DNA of 8,036 nucleotides, from assembly GCA_002307905.1 (NCBI GenBank), contig DBUL01000161.1, positions 6,966-15,001 of the forward strand. Direction: 5' to 3'. The translations under genes and the position numbers were made by a program. Positions 5,991 to 8,036 of the stretch are shown here, piece after piece; position 1 is the first letter of the stretch; each line of letters begins with the position of its first letter. Source of the stretch: Rhizobiaceae bacterium UBA1291. GTDB taxonomy: Bacteria > Pseudomonadota > Alphaproteobacteria > Rhizobiales > Rhizobiaceae. The notes beneath the pieces are model-generated. The model was not told the origin of the DNA. It saw only the letters and a list, made by a program, of their open reading frames with translations, and ran no database searches.

Positions 5991-6204
5991 GGCTTTTCAC
6001 GCTTTGCTAAAGGTCTTGAACATCTTCGGTCTGCAAGCAATCGGGGCCGGTATATTGGCGCAGCAAGCAAACCTGGCTGCTGGCTAAACAATTTCCTTAT
6101 CCGTTTTGTGTCAATGGCCGGTTTACGCAGCCTTGGCAAGCTGGGACCGAAGAGCCGTCACGGCGGAGAGCCGTATTCGGCAGCCTCTGCGACGTCTTGC
6201 CTGC
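5991..6204. other. Spacer between the sulfatase-fold gene and the winged-helix gene
   Basis: Both flanking genes read on the minus strand. The spacer contains a perfect TTGACA on that strand (6114-6109), about 120 bases before the winged-helix start. The best -10 at 17-base spacing is only TTGTTT (6091-6086), so a promoter is plausible but not shown. ACGGC/GCCGT near 6160-6174 makes a short hairpin downstream of the sulfatase-fold stop without a T-run, so no clear intrinsic terminator was found. An eight-codon ORF (5997-6023) ends just before the winged-helix gene. Confidence 0.4.
5997..6023 (-). CDS. Possible eight-codon upstream ORF of the winged-helix gene
   Basis: ATG at 6023 reads MFKTFSKA and then TGA, ending 6 bases before the ATG of the 306-residue gene and in the same frame. 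No good ribosome site precedes it. It could couple translation to the next gene or be chance; the sequence alone does not decide. Confidence 0.2.
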   Translation of the reverse strand: MFKTFSKA

Positions 6205-8036
6205 TCAGCTGGATGGCGTTTCCAACCGCTCCGACTGTTCGGGGAAGAAGCGCCCGGTCCCGAAGCCTTCGCCGAACATCTGGTCGTGCTGCAGGTAGCG
6301 GTATTCGCGGATCAGCGGGTCGATCGGTTCGCCGGACGTCGCCCAATCCGGGTGGGCGCGATCATTGCGCTCGATCAGCTGGTGGCGGTCCACGACGGCA
6401 TAGCGCTCGCTAAGCCGACCAAGCACGCCGGTATAGAAAGCGTGACGGTAGCCGGCCAGGTGAACCACGTAGTACGGCAGCTGCGAGGGGCTGACCGAAC
6501 CAAGGTCCTTCTGTACGCCGCGCTTTGACGACCATATGACCAGCGGCGTTTCGTGTTCGCGTTTCATCACGCTGACCGAAGCCTTGCGGGTGGCGACCAC
6601 GTCCGGCATGTATCCGGTCTCGGTGTAGACATGGCCGAGCGGCGGCAGGTGATCGCCGAACAACACGATAATCGTCTCGCGGCGACGCTTCTTGGCCCAG
6701 TCCATCAGGGCCTGAAGGCTGCTGTCGGCTTCGCGGACGCCCTGAGCGTAGGTGGCGAGGCTGTCGCGGTTTTTCTGCGTCAGCGATGCCGACTGCACAT
6801 CGACCGTATTCTTCGCGTAGCGGTTCTTCTCGTAAGGACCATGGCCTTGCAACGTGACGGCAAAGAAGAAGAACGGCTCCTCGGTCTGGTCGGCGGTGCG
6901 AATGATTTCCTTCGTCAGGGCCTCGTCGGAGGTGAACGCGCCACGCTTGTCCATGACCGGCATGTTCTCTTCCGACATGAACGACTGGAAACCGAGCGAC
7001 TGATAGACATTCCCGCGGTTCCAGAACCAGCTCTGGAACGGGTGGAAGGCTTGGGTCACGTAGCCCTTCGAGGCGAAGAAGGTGGCGAGCGAGGGCAGGG
7101 GGCGGCGCACATACTGTTGATAGGGGATGCTGCCATAGGGCAGGAAGGCATTGGAAAACCCGGTCAGCGCCTCGAATTCGACATTCGCTGTCATGCCGCC
7201 GAATTCTGGCGAGAACAGATGGCCGGATGAATTGGCGCGGATCGTTGGCATCGGATCGGGTGAGAACGTCGTCTTCGAAAGGCGCGTCGGGTCCCAGAGC
7301 GACTCGCTCATGACCATGATCACATCGGCATTGCGGCCGCCAAAGAAGGTTGCCGGCATCCGCTCCAGGGCGATGTCGTTGATTACGTCGGCGCCATAGC
7401 CCTGCGGTGCCTGGACATTGGCCATCGGCACGTTGAAGGCGAAGGCCAGCAGGAAGCCGTTGTGGCGATAGTTCTCTTGCTGGTCCCACATCATGGGGAT
7501 GATGTTCAGCCGGTCGCGAATATAGGAATATGAACTGGGATTCATCAGCGACAGGAAGCCGCCGATGAGCGGCAGGGCGACGAGCAGCCGGACCAGCTTC
7601 GATACGGGTGAAAGCGACGGAAAGTGCCGGCGCCCGAGCACCAGCAGATAGGCGAGCAAGGCCAACAGGGCGAGCACGCCAAGGCCCAGGCCGATGGCCG
7701 CAAGGGGCTTGGCAGCGAACATGACGGGGACGAGTTCGGCAATCTGTCGGCCGAAGAGCATATCGCTCGGATAGAGCGGGTCCGACAGGTATTGCTGCTT
7801 CTGCAGCGACAGGAAGGCCGGCAGGAGTGCCAGCGGCACGAGGATCAGTGCCGACTGGTAGGCGCGGCCGAAGAGGGCGTCGGTGGCGACGAAAAGAAGA
7901 AAGACGGTCAGCACGGCAACCATGCCGGGACGGGCTGGAGACAGCAGATAGTCGGAGACGCCGGTCAGCGTTCCGCGCGCCAGCCACTCGGTCAGGATGA
8001 TCGTGAGCAGGGCAAGCAAGAGCGTATTGATGTGCC
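6205..8036 (-). CDS. LTA synthase/OpgB-type sulfatase-fold protein, N-terminus outside the window
   Basis: The frame is open to the right edge (the first complete codons read HINTLLLALLTI), so the protein is longer than the 610 residues visible. Four to five hydrophobic spans occupy the first third, followed by a large extracytoplasmic alkaline-phosphatase-superfamily domain. Its hallmarks match LtaS: the metal-binding Glu in MSESLWDP (codon 7303-7305), the nucleophile-position Thr in GGMTANVEFEA (7189-7191), WNRG, the His in LQGHGPY (6841-6843), and Asp-His in FGDHLPP (6654-6649). Such enzymes transfer phosphoglycerol from phosphatidylglycerol. In Gram-negatives the known acceptors are periplasmic glucans (OpgB, and CgmB on rhizobial cyclic beta-glucan). 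The substrate here is inferred and a phosphoethanolamine transferase is less likely. The C-terminal tail past the catalytic domain is about 100 residues. A TTG at 8019 is within the first membrane span and is not a real start. Confidence 0.9.
   Translation of the reverse strand, partial: HINTLLLALLTIILTEWLARGTLTGVSDYLLSPARPGMVAVLTVFLLFVATDALFGRAYQSALILVPLALLPAFLSLQKQQYLSDPLYPSDMLFGRQIAELVPVMFAAKPLAAIGLGLGVLALLALLAYLLVLGRRHFPSLSPVSKLVRLLVALPLIGGFLSLMNPSSYSYIRDRLNIIPMMWDQQENYRHNGFLLAFAFNVPMANVQAPQGYGADVINDIALERMPATFFGGRNADVIMVMSESLWDPTRLSKTTFSPDPMPTIRANSSGHLFSPEFGGMTANVEFEALTGFSNAFLPYGSIPYQQYVRRPLPSLATFFASKGYVTQAFHPFQSWFWNRGNVYQSLGFQSFMSEENMPVMDKRGAFTSDEALTKEIIRTADQTEEPFFFFAVTLQGHGPYEKNRYAKNTVDVQSASLTQKNRDSLATYAQGVREADSSLQALMDWAKKRRRETIIVLFGDHLPPLGHVYTETGYMPDVVATRKASVSVMKREHETPLVIWSSKRGVQKDLGSVSPSQLPYYVVHLAGYRHAFYTGVLGRLSERYAVVDRHQLIERNDRAHPDWATSGEPIDPLIREYRYLQHDQMFGEGFGTGRFFPEQSERLETPSS

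Noticed and set aside
5989..6087. 32-residue hydrophobic plus-strand ORF in the spacer
   Set aside because: The start overlaps the winged-helix start codon on the other strand, there is no Shine-Dalgarno, and no terminator follows; probably chance.
6159..6175. ACGGC/GCCGT hairpin as terminator of the sulfatase-fold gene
   Set aside because: The stem has only five pairs and no T-run follows on the minus strand.
5595..6413. 272-codon plus-strand frame across the winged-helix gene, the spacer and the end of the sulfatase-fold gene
   Set aside because: It is antisense to parts of two supported genes, with no motif and a low-complexity R/S/G tail.
6410..7987. 525-codon open frame overlapping the sulfatase-fold gene on the same strand in another frame
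   Set aside because: The product is arginine/proline/alanine-rich with no motifs, typical of an alternative-frame shadow, while the overlapping frame has the whole LtaS catalytic set.
1..8036. CRISPR array, insertion sequence, phage or defence cassette
   Set aside because: There are no spaced direct repeats, no transposase or integrase motifs, no terminal repeats with target duplication, and no toxin-antitoxin or nuclease signatures.

Overview
The window looks like ordinary core chromosome of an alphaproteobacterium, most likely Rhizobiaceae (Rhizobium/Agrobacterium/Sinorhizobium group). The reasons are the high G+C coding sequence, a glutathione reductase of the alphaproteobacterial/plant-like type (redox motif CVIRGC), a class II DAHP synthase with the N-terminus usual in rhizobia, and an LtaS/OpgB-type phosphoglycerol transferase-like protein of the kind rhizobia carry. 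I see no tRNA, rRNA, CRISPR, insertion sequence, phage gene or integration scar.

Layout from left to right. Positions 2-49 hold the last 15 codons of an upstream plus-strand gene, followed by a strong intrinsic terminator (77-106). Next is gor, glutathione-disulfide reductase (167-1555, +). A roughly 500-base stretch of lower G+C (1556-2071) follows. It has no large gene but holds a convincing 37-residue single-span membrane protein ORF on the minus strand (1726-1839) with its own Shine-Dalgarno and minus-strand terminator (1598-1625). It also has a separate 9-bp perfect hairpin (1986-2011) behind the next gene. An alpha/beta hydrolase (2072-2962, -) is divergent from a class II DAHP synthase (3225-4601, +). 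The 262 bases between them carry a 30-bp imperfect palindrome lying across the probable hydrolase promoter and a good promoter candidate for the DAHP synthase. The DAHP synthase ends in a textbook terminator (4632-4670).

Only 19 bases after that T-run begins a Gfa-like zinc protein (4690-5106, +). Its 3' end overlaps by 37 bases the convergent 3' end of a 306-residue protein that appears to hold two winged-helix segments (5070-5990, -). A 214-base spacer follows, and then a membrane-anchored LtaS/OpgB-type sulfatase-fold protein (6205 to the right edge, -), whose N-terminus lies outside the window.

The genes do not form one pathway. gor maintains reduced glutathione, the DAHP synthase commits carbon to aromatic amino acids, the Gfa-like protein belongs to a family linked to glutathione-formaldehyde adducts, and the sulfatase-fold protein probably modifies a periplasmic glucan or other envelope polymer with phosphoglycerol. 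I found no clear undescribed multi-gene system. The items most worth a second look are the 37-residue membrane ORF, the palindromic operator at 3001-3030, and the two-winged-helix orphan with its short in-frame upstream ORF and overlapping convergent end.
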